Made by a program: the position numbers and the translations under genes
In this document: positions 30,759-41,757 of the stretch, piece by piece
Layout: the number at the start of each line of letters is the position of its first letter
Position numbering within the stretch: position 1 is the stretch's first letter
The notes under the pieces: generated by a model
What the model was told of the DNA's origin: nothing
Database searches by the model: none
What the model saw: only the letters and a program-made list of their open reading frames with translations
Source: Buddleja alternifolia
Lineage: Eukaryota; Streptophyta; Magnoliopsida; Lamiales; Scrophulariaceae
DNA: 64,000 nucleotides
Assembly (NCBI GenBank): GCA_019426215.1
Contig: CM033396.1
Location: 24,877,101-24,941,100, forward strand
Direction: 5' to 3'

Positions 30759-32158
30759 TGATAAGAGTCATTTTTACATGTTTTTAAGTCCTTACATTTA
30801 TGTTTTAGATTCATTTATTGCTTGATTTATGCCACATATGCATATAACCTATGTGCTTATTGAGTAAAGGTGGAAAATCACTGCAATTGACGTAAAGTGC
30901 ACAAAAACACAGTATTTCAGTATATTTTGAAAGCGAATTTGAGGATATTTTCTTTTATAAAGTTGTACATCTATGCCTTGGCTTCACGTGGCAACTTGAA
31001 TCATCCAAATCTGAGGTCCGTGGAGAACGTTATGAAGAAAACAGGATTGATGCGCTGAAAAACAAGAAAACGGTTAAGACTTCGCACTGTGGCGCCTATC
31101 CGCGCCTAGGCACCGGTCAACTTATTCCCCAACCCACTTAGGCCACCTGGACCGCGCCTAGGTGCTACTTAGGCCACGCTTGGGCACCGGTACAGAGGTT
31201 TTGAAGTTATAAAGGCCAAAAATAAAAGGAAGAAGTGGGAGGTTCGAATTCAAAAGGAATTTTCGAGATTTCTTGGGATTGGTACCTCACTTTTCATCAC
31301 TTTAGAAGTGCAAAAGAGAAGGGAAAGAAGAGATTCAAGCCTCCAATTAAAGATTTGCTCATCAATTCAACATAGGGAGTTTCTTAGCTTTAGATTCATC
31401 TTTGTCTATGAACATGGATCTTATGCTTAGCCTTTTCCTTATTCATTTTATGAGCTAAATTGTTGAACTAGGGCCATGAGAAGGCCATGTTGTTAGTATT
31501 GTGATAATAAGATCGTTTTTCATTTCAATTCGTATATTGCTATGTGTTGTGATTTTGTGGTTGAATGCCTTACATATGCTTGATCACCATGTGTTTGATA
31601 TCATGCCTAGGTGAATTATTCAAGAGAAAGTTGACTTAGGGTGCAAGAATTTCACAACATCACCGACCAAATAGGAATTGCCCTAGACATAGGTAAAGAT
31701 TCCCGGGTGAAGTCGTTCGATTTTAATCGAGAAAGTTCTAGCTCTTTAATGCATGCTTAGTGGTTAGATTTCCGGGTAGACATACTTAGGAAACCACCAA
31801 TTAAGTATAGGAGTCTATCACGAGACATCGGTTATTCTTTACCTTAGGAGCTTTCACCATAGCAATGTATGTCTAACGAATTTGTAATGATCTTAGGATA
31901 GCAATACGCAACATGTGCCCGAACATGAGCCTTAGTAACCCATCCACCTTGGAAGTTCAATCCCTCTTTACTCTCGTTTTAGTTCTTCTACCTTCTTGCT
32001 TAGTTAAATCTCTATTTTAATTCCTTTTCTTATTGTCAATCACAAACTAAAATTCAAGTCTCTGTGGTTCGACAACCCGGACTTCTTTTTGTCCACTTTT
32101 ATTACTACACACGACTAGTACACTTGTTATTCAAGCATGTTAGGTATTAGCGTGTCAT
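30759..32158 (+). repeat. 3' LTR of G3 (1400 bp)
   Basis: Starts TGATAAGAGTCATTTTTAC and ends TAGCGTGTCA. Related to but diverged from the G2 LTRs: shared blocks include TCCGGGTTG-like GACAACCCGGACTT and ACACGACTAGT near the end. Confidence 0.85.
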
Positions 32159-32294
32159 TGAGACTAATCTAACATTAGCTAACTTATCTAACTTTCTAAC
32201 GCTAACTTAAATTTATTTTTGGCTTTTCTTTAAACTCCTAAACTATAAAAGAGTTATAAGAGTTAAGATCTTGACTCATCAAAAAGGTGGAAAT
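32159..32294 (+). other. 3' untranslated end and PPT of the left S unit
   Basis: Matches 55265-55404: GCTAACTTAT, TTTGGCTTTTCTTTAAACTC, then AAAAAGGTGGAAAT before the LTR. The tract is mutated relative to AAGAAGGGGGAAAT at 55391. Confidence 0.8.
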
Positions 32295-33717
32295 TGTAGG
32301 GAAATTTCATGTTAGATGTTTTAATGATGACAAGAATAGGACTTTATGTTAGACCCCAAAAATAATGTAAGTTTATGTTTTCATAGAACAATTGTATAAG
32401 CATTTGAAAGTTTGTAATTTTGTTAGGCTTGTAGTTTTTATCTTTGTAGATTTTAGACTAAGTATTTGATACGGAGTCTCTGATAGAATTCTAGTTGAGT
32501 CTATCAAAGATGAAGTTGAATATCAACGTTTGAAGTCAAGTGAAGATGAAGATTTGTTCATAGCGTCTGTCAAACGCTAAAGGACTATTTCAGGGTTGTT
32601 GCATCAAGCGCTCAAATTACTCAAGCGATCAAGGATCAGATTCACCTGAAATAAATTCTCAAGTCATGGAGCACTTAAATAAATTCACCTGAAATAAATG
32701 CTTGATAAGTGCATTAAATGTGATAAGCTATTATGACTTGTGGACAAGCCATCTTTTGACTAGACTGTCAGAAACCAGAGTTCAAAGTCTGCTCCTGTCC
32801 AATTGGAACCAGCAGAATTTCAGGAATGTCAGAAAAGGGACTGTTTAACGTGTTGCATGAGAGACACGCGCCTACATGTGTCCAACGGACAAATCCCAAG
32901 AAATCTCTATAAATATTACCCTCCAACAAACCCTAATTACACACATACATACACAAGAAAAAGGTCTAAACTTTGCTGAAATTGTTTGAGAAAAAAGCTT
33001 ATAAACTCCATAGCCAAAAATCCTCTCAAGCTTTTCATACACATTCCAAAGACAGCGAAACATATCTCAAACCTCTTCAAAGAAGAACCCTAAACTCATA
33101 TTGAGATATGCCAAGTTGTTTGAAAAATCAAACAAACTTGTGACTAAACCCTCAACCTCTTTCATCTGAGTGAGAAAGTTGTTGATTCTACAAGCAGCAT
33201 TTCTGTGTGAGAGGAGCTTGTTGAAGAAGGTCTTTATTGGAGCTGATATTTGTGTGATCAAGGAGCTCAAGATCACCTTTCCTTTCATTTATTTTGTAGA
33301 ATCCTCTTTGTGATCCTTCAATAATCAATTTCGTGAAATTCCGTCCAGTGCAACGGAGAAGAAGGATATAGCTGGGATTACATCACCCAGTGAACCTTAC
33401 AATATCTTGTGTTATTTACTGCTTTATTGCTTTACTTTACATCTTTGAAAAAGCATTAAAATGGGTAAGCGACATATTGGCAAAAGAGAACGCTAAGCTT
33501 TAAAATCATTTCCGCTGTGCTAACTCTGATTAAGCTAATAAACATTACCCTACTTTGGTAATAGTTGAAATCACTAAGTCTAAATTATCTAATTTTCAAG
33601 TGCCTAACCTAGTGCTCAGCTTACTAAGAGTTCAAAATCTTTAAAAAGTCGGAAAAAATTTCTGGGTCTATTCAACCTCCCCTTGTAGACCCTTTCGTAT
33701 GCCACTTGGGACCATCA
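32295..33717 (+). repeat. Middle LTR of composite S (1423 bp)
   Basis: Starts TGTAGGGAAATTTCATG and ends GGGACCATCA. It has a polypurine tract on its left and a primer-binding site on its right. TATA-like TATAAATA at 32908-32915. Confidence 0.88.
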
Positions 33718-33719
33718 AG

Positions 33720-33733
33720 TGGTATTAGAGCGG
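33720..33733 (+). other. Primer-binding site of S (initiator tRNA-Met type, mutated)
   Basis: TGGTATTAGAGCGG, two bases after the LTR. The usual plant copia site is TGGTATCAGAGC. Confidence 0.8.
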
Positions 33734-33826
33734 TTGAAGTAGAAACCTAAGCGTTTCCAAGTGTAACTGCTTGTTTAGATCCATTTTTCAATAAACTCAG
33801 TCGCTTTATTTTGAAAATATCATACT

Positions 33827-34870
33827 ATGGCTTTTAACAAAATGTGTAAGTTGATTGAGTCAAACTATGACTCCTGGAAATTTAGAGCATTCCCTTATAT
33901 TTGGTCATGCGATAATGAGATGTGTGATGTAATTATAGATGGCCCCATTCAAATCATGAAAGTTATAACTCGAGCCCCAAGAGCAACTGAAGCGACTCCA
34001 GGTGGATATGTTGAGAAACCAAAGTTAGAATGGATGCCAGAAGATAGAAAAAGAGCTAACTTGGATAATGTTGGATGAAGTGCTCTTTACTCAGCGCTAA
34101 TGGACAATGATGGATTGTTCAACAAGATCAAGCTATGTAAGACTTCAAAAGAAATATGGGATAAGTTGGCTATTGTGTGTGAAGGTTCATCACAGATAAA
34201 GGAGAACAAGCTATCCATAGCCATGCAAAGATGTGAGCATTTCAAGATGCAACCTAGCAAAACACTAGATCAATTAGACGCGAGATTCACTTCGCTCATT
34301 ACAGAGTTAGCGTCACTAGAAAAATGAGTTGACCAATAAGGAAATGGTTAATAAGATATTTAGAAGTCTTCCAAGCAAATACTTGATGAAGACTGTAGCT
34401 ATGAGAGAATCACAGACATTGGAGATTCTAACTCCAGAACATGTGTTTTTGGAGTTAAGGGCATTTGAGTTCGAATTAGGTGAAGTCAGCGACACATCGA
34501 CTGAATCCAGAGCTTTAATCACTACAAGCAAAAGTAAAGGAAAAGCAGTCAGTGAGGTGAAAGCGACAGAATCCAACGAGGAAAAAGAAATGGCTTTATT
34601 GGTCAAGAAATTTAAGAAATTTCTAAGATATGAAAAGAGAAATCCTATTGGACAGACCTCACTTCAAACACCTCCCCCTGCACAAGCGCCCCATTATCAA
34701 GTGCCAGTGTATTCTGCCCCTCCACCTCTAGCGCCAGTTCAATACCAAGTGCAAAAGGTTATCAACTGAACGAAAAGAAATGAAAATTAACCTTTAGTAC
34801 AACTGCATGAAACCGGGGCACTACCAGGTAAATTGCCCTTATCTAAATGTATCTAAACCAAAAAGGTAAG
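33827..34870 (+). pseudogene. gag of element S
   Basis: ATG at 33827 opens MAFNKMCKLIESNYDSWKF, the start of copia Gag. Then IIDGP, KLEWMPEDRKRANL, and after a TGA at 34076, KTSKEIWDKLAIVCEGSSQI (UBN2-type core). A frame change at 34327 leads to NKIFRSLPSKYLMKTVAMRE and FELRAFEFELG-like wording (LELRAFEFELGE). A Pro-rich stretch (34670-34760) precedes the zinc knuckle remnant YNCMKPGHYQVNC near 34803, whose first Cys position is now a TAG. The order is complete but the gene is broken at three or more points. Confidence 0.83.
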
Positions 34871-35740
34871 ATCATGTAGATAGAAATCAATTCATGAGCA
34901 ACGTTCGCCAACTAGATTTGCTAGCGGAATCTGAACCATTCTCTGCACCTGAAGAGGACTTGAAATCATCAGATGAAAGCAGCGATGAAGAGCCATCTAG
35001 GGACTCAGCGCTAATTTATTTCATGGCGAGAAATGAAGAAGCTTCTGATGACTCGCTATTTAAGGTACCTAGAGCCAACACCGATACTTCAGTTTAGTAC
35101 ATTGATAGTGGGTCATCAAGGCACATGACTAGATCAAAGGATCTCTTGTTCAACTATCGTGCAGCCAACGGTCCTTAAGTTATATTCAGTGAAAACTCCA
35201 AAGGTATAGGTATCATGCATAAGGATAATGTCATGATAAGTGACGTATATTATGTAGAGGGTCTTAAGCATAATTTATTGAGCATTAGTCAATTTTGTGA
35301 TAAAGGCTTTGAAGTTAAATTTTCAAGTGGCTGTTGCTATTTTAACAATGCTAAGACTAAATCTACTAAATTGAAAGGAAAACGAACAAATAATGTGTAT
35401 TTGGTAGATTGGGGTTCAACATTAGATAACAACCCTACATGCTTTGTTGCTAAGAGTCAAAATGAATTGGGTTGGTTATAGCATAGAAAAATGAATCACC
35501 TCAACTTTAAGGCAATCTCTCAGTTAATATCGTTAAATTTTGTAGAGGGATCACCTAGAGGTTCCTTTCAGAAAAATTGCTTATGCGATGCATGTCAAAT
35601 TGGTAAAAAAGTCAAATCATCTTTTAAGAAGAAACCTCATCTGTCTACGTCTAGAATCCTTAAACTATTGCATTTAGATTTGTTTGGTCCTATTCAAATC
35701 ATGAGTGTTAGTGGTAAAAAGTATTCACTAGTAATAGTTG
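34871..35740 (+). pseudogene. S pol, protease and start of integrase (left of solo LTR)
   Basis: After an acidic Ser-rich linker (SSDESSDEEPSRDS), the protease reads YIDSGSSRHMTRSKDLLF (35098-35150) after an in-frame TAG, giving the DSGSS active site. Then NVMISDVYYVEGLKHNLLSI and QFCDKGFEVKF. GAG-pre-integrase: HRKMNHLNFKAISQL, CDACQIGKKVKSSF, then LLHLDLFGPIQIMSVSGKKY at the start of the integrase core. It is cut after LVIVV by the reversed LTR. Stops at 35095, 35176 and 35479. Confidence 0.83.
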
Positions 35741-37522
35741 TGTTGGTCCCAAGTGGTATACGAAAGGGTCTAGAAAGGAGGGGGGGTTGAATGGACCCTG
35801 AAGTCTTTTTCGACTTCTAAAAATTCGTATCACTTTGAAGTATTTGAACGCTCGGAAAGCTTTGAGCGCTGGGTGCGGCGCTTGGGAAAAGTTAACTTAA
35901 ACTTGGTGATTTCAACGCTTGCCAAAGTAGGGCAGAGTTTAGTCACTAAATCAGGGTTAGCACAGCGGAAGTATTTTATAGCTTAGCGTTCGATTTGTTA
36001 ATTAAAAGTAGTCGCTTAGTTGTTTTAAAACTTTATCAAAGAATATGCAATATGAATAGTAAAGCAATAAAGCAGTAAATAACACAAGATATTTGTAAGG
36101 TTCACTGGGTGATGTAATCCCAGCTACGTCCTTCTTCTCCTTTTATCAGGGAGGTTTTCCATTATGATGATTATCGAAGGGTCACACAGAGACTTCTACA
36201 AAATAGAGGGAGATTGGATATGATCTCGGAACTCCTTGGTCACACAGATTTCAGCTCCACTAAAGACCTTCTATCCCCTTGCTTCTTTCACTCAGAAATG
36301 GTGTAAGTTACGCTTGATCTCGGAGCTCCTTGGTCACACAGATTTCAGCTCCAATAGAGATCTTCTTCCACAAGCTTCTTTTACACAAAAATATTGCTTG
36401 TAATTCAACAAGCTTTCTCACTCAGATGAAAGGTGTTGATGGTTTTGGTCACGGGTTTGTTTGTTTTTGGAAAGTTCAAACAACTTGGAGATATCTCAAT
36501 AGTAGTGTAGGTTCTTCTTAAAAAGAGGTTTGAGATATGGGTGACTGTCTAGGAATGTATTTGAGAAAGCTTAAAGGGTTTCGGCTCTAAAGTGTATAAG
36601 CTCTTTCTAAAAAAAAATTCAGCAATGTTTTGGACCCTTTTTCTTATTTTTACGTCCAGATGTTTTTCTATATCTGTCTCTCTCTCGTCCCTTTTGCTGA
36701 AAAGGTTATTTATAGATTGTTATGAGATTTTGTCCGTTGGACACGGTTGGAATCTCGTTTCCCTAAACATTCCATGAGTTCTGACAATCCTAACTTTGGG
36801 TATATTTAATTGGTTAGGCATGGTCTTGGTTTCATAAATCTGACAGTCTCGGTCAAAGATATGGCTTGCCCATAAGTTATAGTGCTTATATTTTAATAGC
36901 ACTTATCCGACTTTTGATGCATCTTGTCTTATTTCCGTTTGGGAATAATTTCCGTTGATTCATGCATCTTTGATAACTTGGGTTTGAATCTTCAGGTTAC
37001 GCTTGGAGAACTGGGCGCTTGAGCCTTTGGAGTTTAGGCTTTTTGAAAGTGGCCTTCTTTGTTAATCAGACGCTTGAGAAAGGTCACAATCTTTGCCGGA
37101 TTCTTTAGACGCTTGTCCTTTCACTTTATCTTTGATAGACTCACTCAGAATTCTATCATTGACTTAGTGTTAAGTACTTGGTCTAAGGTCCATAACAAAT
37201 CTTGAGCGCTGAGTTCGTAACCCGGGATAGTCTTTTAGCGTTTGACAGACGCTTGAGACTAATTTTTATCTTTACTGTTTCTTCAGACGCTTGATCTTCA
37301 ACTTCATCACTTGGTAGACTCACACAGAATTCTTCTAGTGATTTAGTATCACATTCTTAGTCTAAACTCTATAAAGATAAAAATACAAGCCTAGTATAAA
37401 AACACGAGCTTTCAGGTGCTTACACATTTGTTCTACGAAAGCTTTTATACTTTACATTTCTTGGGGTCTAACATGGGAGCCTAATTGTCATCATCAAAAC
37501 ATCTAACATGAAATTCCTAACA
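35741..37522 (-). repeat. Reversed solo LTR of the S family (1782 bp), duplication AGTTG
   Basis: Plus-strand ends TGTTGGTCCCAAGTGG and ...GAAATTCCTAACA; on the minus strand it starts TGTTAGGAATTTCATG like the other S LTRs. AGTTG flanks it at 35736-35740 and 37523-37527. The integrase reading resumes directly after it. It is longer than and clearly diverged from the LTRs of its host, so it came from another S-family copy. A 61-base near-duplicate (GATCTCGGA.CTCCTTGGTCACACAG) occurs at about 36219 and 36311 inside it. Confidence 0.93.
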
Positions 37523-39400
37523 AGTTGATTATTTCTCTTGCTATACATGGGTAGAATTTCTAGCGACCAAAGATGAAACTAGTGTCAAGCTCACAGCGCT
37601 AATTCATCAATTACAAACTTCAAAAGATTTAAAGGTGACGAGGATTAGAAGCGATAGAAGAACTGAATTTCCTAACCATATTGTTGAGAAGTTTTGTACA
37701 GATTTTGGAATACTTCGTGAGTATTCTATGCCTAGAACACCTCAACAAAATGGAGTGGCTGAGCGACAACACAGAACGCTTAAATAAGCCGCAAGGACTA
37801 TGTTAGCAGAGTCCAAGCTGGCTCAAAGGTTTTGGGCCGAAGCAATCAACACCGCTTGCTCACTCAGAACCGGTGTATGATCAACAAGCAACATGAAAAA
37901 TACTCCATATGAGTTGTGGAAGGGACGTAGGCCAAACGTTTCATATTTAATTTTCATGTATTTTGTTTAAAATATTTCATTTATAACAATGGATCCCACA
38001 ATCTAAAGACATTTGATCCTAAAGTGGATGAGGGAATCTTTCTAGGCTACGCCAAGAATGGAAAGAGTTTTCGCATCCTAAATAAGATCAAATCAAAGGT
38101 TGAAGAATCCATTCATGTTGTGTTTGATGATGCTAACTAAGAACCCGAGTAAGGTTAATGTTGATAATGTAGGAGTTGAAGATCTTGTCCAACAAGCGTC
38201 ACAAATCAATCTTGGTGATAATAGTGATGATAATGAGGATGATGAGATTTTTGTGCCCAATCCGAAGGTTAATCGTGAGGTTACTAATAATGATATTGTA
38301 AGAAATGCTAATGACCATGACGAGAATGATAATTAAGGGAAAATTGCAATTGTGAATAATACAGCGATTGTGCAAGACACAAATGAGGGTCAAGCAATTG
38401 ATAATCAAGAGTCTCTCAACCCGTTCCAACCAGACCAAAAATGGCTTAGAGATCATCCACCGGAACTAGTTATTGGAGATATTGGAGCACCTGTTAAAAC
38501 TAGGGCCGCTACAATTAATGAGGCCATGTTCGCAAGTTTTCTATCTCAAATAGAACTAAAGAAAGTGGATGAAGCGCGCAGTTATTCAAGTTGGGTAGAA
38601 GCTATGCAAGAGAAGTTTAACCAATTTGAGCGTAGTAAGGTTTGGACGCTAGTACCAAGACCAACTCACCAAGGAGTTATTGGGACTAGATGGGTTTTTA
38701 GGAACAAAATGGACGAAGATGGTAATATTATAAGAAACAAAGCCAGACTAGTCGCTCAGGGTTATTGCCAAGAAGAGGGTATTGATTTTGATGAGACTTA
38801 TGCCCCAGTAGCCTGTCTAGAAGCGATTCGGATGTTCCTAGCGTTTGTCGCATTCAACAAGTTCACAGTGTATCAAATGGACATGAAGAGTGCTTTCCTA
38901 AATGGTAAACTCCAAGAAGAAGTATACGTTGAGTAACCCCTAGGATTCATCAACAACCATGGCAAAAGTATGGTCTACAAATTGGATAAGGCAGTTTATG
39001 CCCTTAAACAAGCACCAAGAGCATGGTATGACACTCTCTCTATGTCCTTATAGGTAAAGGCTTTTCAAAAGGCAGCGTTGATACAACATTATTTAAAATT
39101 ACCCATAATGAAAATATTCTCTTAGTCCAAACTTATGATGATGATATAATATTCGGATCTACTAATAAGCGATTGTGTGAGAAATTTTCAAAAATGATGC
39201 AAGATCAATTTGAAATGAGAATGATGGGTGAATTAACTTTCTTCTTAGGATTACAAGTTAAGCAATTCCCTAATGGCATATTTATAAACCACACTACATA
39301 CACAAGAGATATGATTAAGAAATTTGGTATGAAAAATGCATCATCTTCAAAAGATCCAATGATCAAACTGACGGTTATTGACCACTATCTCAATAGGCGG
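37523..39400 (+). pseudogene. S pol, integrase core to RT (right of solo LTR)
   Basis: Integrase: DYFSCYTWVEFLATKDE (first Asp), RIRSDRRTEF (second Asp), TPQQNGVAERQHRTL (Glu), then NTPYELWKGRRPN. An acidic linker (GDNSDDNEDDEIF) follows. RT runs from [19 protein letters not shown] through [53 protein letters not shown] to the catalytic block QTYDDDIIFGS, where the usual YVDD reads YDDD. FFLGLQVKQFPNGIFI and NASSSKDPM close RT. After about 39385 the RNase H domain is absent and unrelated sequence follows. Many stops. Confidence 0.83.
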
Positions 39401-39793
39401 TCAGCATGTGTACTAGTCTGGGTACGTGTCAGTGTACTAACAGGAGTGTGCACCCCACGCTGAAAATTTTCAAAATCTCATACGTTTTTGAAAAAGTAAC
39501 TGCGGATTTCAAAGTTTTATATTTGCAGCAGTTAACCTAATTTTTCGCCCAATTTACATTCGTCTATTTTATTAAACGGCCTAGATTAAATGATTTTCAT
39601 TTCCAATTAACTATCTTTACATGTGGCACTAATCAAAACAATTGAAGAGTTACTTTTTCCCTCTATTTAAACCCTTTGAATTTTTACAGAAAAACTTTAT
39701 CACTTCCAAAATCTCTTGCTGTAAAAGTTCATCTTATTTCCAAAGGCAAAAGGCTTTATTTTCTCTCTCCTAAAAAATTCTTCAAACTCTTCA
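39401..39793 (+). other. Spacer between S pol remnant and extra 3' gene
   Basis: No coding signal. CTCTATTTAAACCC (about 39660) is TATA-like, about 130 bp before the ATG of the next gene, and a C/T-rich stretch follows. A separate promoter or subgenomic start here is inference. Confidence 0.4.
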
Positions 39794-40770
39794 ATGGCGC
39801 CACCAAAATCATTTTCCTCTGCTGCTGAAAAAACCACCAAACTGATGGGTTTCAACGCAGGTTTCCTTCTCAACTGGGAATACCTGTTCAGTAACCAAAA
39901 CTTTTCGATGAGAGAAATTCTTTCTCTCATTAATGAATCAGGCTTGAAAAACCTTCTGACCTCTCATTCTCTTCTGCATGAGGATGAAGTTAAACACTTT
40001 TTCAAAAATGCTGTCATTTCTGGCGACAAAAACTCCAACACCTGTTCTTATCCATCTGCGAAGACACATTTTGCTCTTACTGTCGAACTCATTGTTGATC
40101 TTCTGCAACTGACTTTCGAGGGATGCAAAGTGGAAGAAGTGTCCATGGGTGCCTCTAGAAGGATGTGGGAATCTGTTAGCCGAGATGAAGCTAAGGTGGA
40201 CTACAAGTCAAATTTCAAGAAAAATGACATGAAGGGAAAGTATGTCATTTTGGCCGACATTTGTGCAAAAATGATGGAGTGTAGGAAAGGTTCTTTCGAT
40301 AAGGTTTCGATCATACAATTTAAGATGATGATCGCAGTGTTAACCAGGCTGAAGGTAACTGGGCATTGTATGTTTTCAATCACTTGAAGGCAGCGATGCA
40401 AGAGTCTTTCAATCCCAAGCCTTACGGGATTTTGCTGAGTTTTCTGTTAAGCGCTTCTGGATTCGCTACATCCAAGGGATCCAAAGTGCTGGCTACAAAG
40501 TTTTATGGAAAGAGAATGATTGGAGAGTTGCTACACCCCAAGCATCGTGGTGGTGGAGCAGTTCCAAAAGAGGAGCGCGAGCGTCTCCTGGCTGAAGGCC
40601 ATGAAGAAGGTCGAGTTCGTAGAGATGATGAGGATCAAGCGAGTTCTTCCTCATTAGATGAGCCAAAAGAAGTTGTTTTTAGGCAACCCAAGAAAAAGGT
40701 TGTTGTGAAAGTCGCTAAGCCACCCCAACCAGCAAAGAAACAAAAGAACAGCAAGAAAGAGAAGAAGTAG
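39794..40770 (+). pseudogene. Extra 3' (env-like position) gene of S, N-terminal part
   Basis: ATG at 39794: MAPPKSFSSAAEKTTKLMGF, then FSMREILSLINESGLKNLL, DEVKHFFKNAVISGD, and KTHFALTVELIVDLLQLTF. One frame runs to 40387, with a shift near 40360 into LYVFNHLKAAMQESFNPKPY and FYGKRMIGELLHPKH, and a very basic end (PKKKVVVKVAKPPQPAKKQK). The FFKNA ... ELIVDLLQL pattern recalls the plant transposon-protein domain (Transposase_32-like) found in many element ORFs; this is a weak match from memory. No signal peptide or clear membrane segment is seen, so the name env-like refers only to position after pol. Confidence 0.65.
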
Positions 40771-40829
40771 AAAAGGAAGAAGCAAAAGTCTCCTTCCCCT
40801 CCCCCAGCAAAACCCCTTCTCGCCCTCCA

Positions 40830-41757
40830 GTGACTACCAATTCCCTCGAGATGAAAGAAGAAGCAGAAGAAGTGGAAGTGTCGCTTGCTCATAAGCGCAC
40901 GGCCTGGTCCACATCCAGAAGTTCTACAAGCATTCCAGCTGAACCAACGCTTGAAGAATCTTCTAGTGTTCCACCTCTTCCTCCACCTTCTGAACCAATC
41001 GTAGAGCCTATTCCTGAAGCTTTCTCAACAGAGTTAGCTAGTGATCGGGGTAAGTACTTATCTCAGACAATGTATTTTATCCTTTCCTTGTGTTTTTCTT
41101 CTTAATGCTAGGATAAATTGTTTTTCAACCTATAAAGAATATAACATCCAGTATGTTCTAAATTTATTAGAAGGATTCAATATTCCTATACGTGTTGCTC
41201 CCCTTACTTCTTTACCCCTTGAAGTTGAAGAAGTCCAGGAGCCTGAGGCTAGGGAAACTAAAGTTCCTATAGTTGAAGCGACTACTGTAGTTGAAGATAG
41301 TCCTTAGGGTAAGCGTTTTTGTCTGTTCATATCTTGATTTTCTACTTAGTAGAAGTCTTTCTTGTTTCTCAAACGCTTGCATGTGTCAACTCAAAGTGCA
41401 AAAGCTACTGATGCACCTCCCCATTCAGAGGCAGACCTAGATTTGGATGTTGATTTATCGACTATGGTGGAAATCGCTAGAGAATTAGACACTGTCCTTC
41501 CAGATGCTGAAATCTCACCAACACAGGAAGCGATCATGGATGTTGAGCGGTCGACAGAAGTGGCCGAGAGCATCCCCACACCAACTGGTCCTCCTCCTGA
41601 AGCAGTGAATTTCTTTCCTAGAGGCTTTACTGAAGATTTGGAGTTCAATTATGCCTGGGGAGAAACAACGCCTAGACAGTTGATTGATATGGAACTAAAT
41701 TTTCAAACTACCCTACAATCCAACTCTTTCAGACGCTCAGAAGTCGATCATATTTGA
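40830..41757 (+). pseudogene. Extra 3' gene of S, middle part with candidate introns
   Basis: Low-complexity acidic, Pro/Ser/Glu-rich protein (SSVPPLPPPSEPIVEPIPEA; EVEEVQEPEARETKVPIVEA; DLDLDVDLSTMVEIARELD). Coding-like segments in different frames are separated by two stretches that begin with good donor sites: GGTAAGTACT at 41050 and GGTAAGCG at 41309. Each is followed by T-rich sequence and AG (41110-41111; 41347-41348). Introns would explain why the frames alternate without stops inside the segments. Not proven: the first would be only about 62 bp. Ends with LDTVLPDAEISPTQEA and TPRQLIDMELNFQ. Confidence 0.5.

Larger units (their letters stand above)
29052..32158 (+). mobile_element. Athila-lineage element G3, only 3' non-coding region and 3' LTR left
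   Basis: Starts within the stretch normally found after pol. It keeps the hairpin series (29065-29113, 29385-29404, 30585-30636), the polypurine tract (30747-30758) and a 1400 bp LTR (30759-32158). The 5' LTR, gag and pol are gone, along with about 150 bp of the S host (present at 55115-55262). The right flank TTGAGACTAATC matches S at 55265. Confidence 0.82.

Noticed and set aside
40635..40892. Minus-strand Phe-rich ORF resembling a membrane protein
   Set aside because: It is the complement of the Lys/Glu-rich basic tail of the extra S gene.
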